Under the pieces are notes generated by a model, which was given only the letters and a program-made list of their open reading frames with translations, had not been told where the DNA came from and made no database searches. From the NCBI GenBank assembly GCA_051654865.1, contig JBOFYV010000037.1, positions 1 through 5,667 of the forward strand: a stretch of 5,667 nucleotides of DNA, given 5' to 3'. The translations under genes and the position numbers were made by a program. This stretch comes from JBOFOR01 sp051654865 (GTDB lineage Bacteria; Bacillota; Clostridia; Peptostreptococcales; Peptostreptococcaceae). Shown here one piece after another: positions 5,623 through 5,667 of the stretch (positions are counted from its first letter, which is position 1; each line of letters begins with the position of its first letter).

Positions 5623-5660
5623 ATAAACCTTATCATTTAGTATAAAATGATAAGGTTTAT
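5623..5660. terminator. Second perfect hairpin at the window edge, possible minus-strand terminator
   Basis: ATAAACCTTATCATTT (5623-5638) and its exact complement (5645-5660) form a 16-bp stem with the loop AGTATA. The plus strand shows no T-run in the seven bases left. On the minus strand a moderately T-rich stretch follows, so it may terminate a minus-strand gene beyond the window. Without the right flank this is uncertain. Confidence 0.45.
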
Positions 5661-5667
5661 GATATAA

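Overview
The window is AT-rich DNA with AGGAG/GGGGG-type ribosome sites, ATA- and AGA-rich codon use, a T-box leader and a ferredoxin-tailed permease. This points to a low-GC anaerobic Firmicute of the clostridial kind (Clostridiaceae or Peptostreptococcaceae); the genus cannot be fixed from the sequence alone. No rRNA, tRNA, CRISPR array or recognisable transposase gene was found.

Layout. (a) 1-465, plus strand: the 3' end of a membrane protein that looks like an EIIC-type PTS permease, closed by a bidirectional terminator at 510-541. (b) 583-1263, minus strand: a Crp/Fnr-family regulator, convergent with (a). (c) 1264-1361: a divergent control region holding a perfect 16-bp palindrome (1286-1301) and a TATAAT box placed so that the palindrome centre falls at about -41.5. 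(d) 1362-2608, plus strand: two one-base-overlapping genes that are the two halves of a split DUF318/ArsP-like permease; the second half carries a C-terminal single-cluster [4Fe-4S] ferredoxin domain. (e) 2723-3274: an isochorismatase-fold cysteine hydrolase. (f) 3436-4918: a strong sigma-A promoter, an asparagine-type T-box leader with its terminator, a further 140-base leader with palindromes, and asnA (ammonia-dependent asparagine synthetase). (g) 4929-5002: a perfect 23-bp hairpin with a GC-rich inner stem, right behind asnA. (h) 5091-5547: a promoter and a small DUF1232 membrane protein, followed by a terminator (5556-5601) and another perfect hairpin at the window edge.

How the parts fit. 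Regulator (b), operator (c) and permease pair (d) look like one unit: a Crp/Fnr protein that probably lacks cyclic-nucleotide binding would activate the permease operon from a class II position and may repress its own gene from the same site. The iron-sulfur tail suggests that transport or its control is tied to electron transfer or redox state; the substrate is unknown. asnA is controlled separately, by uncharged asparagine tRNA through the T-box. The hydrolase and the DUF1232 gene appear to be independent single-gene units. The most unusual items are the split, ferredoxin-tailed permease with its regulator, and the long hairpin behind asnA.
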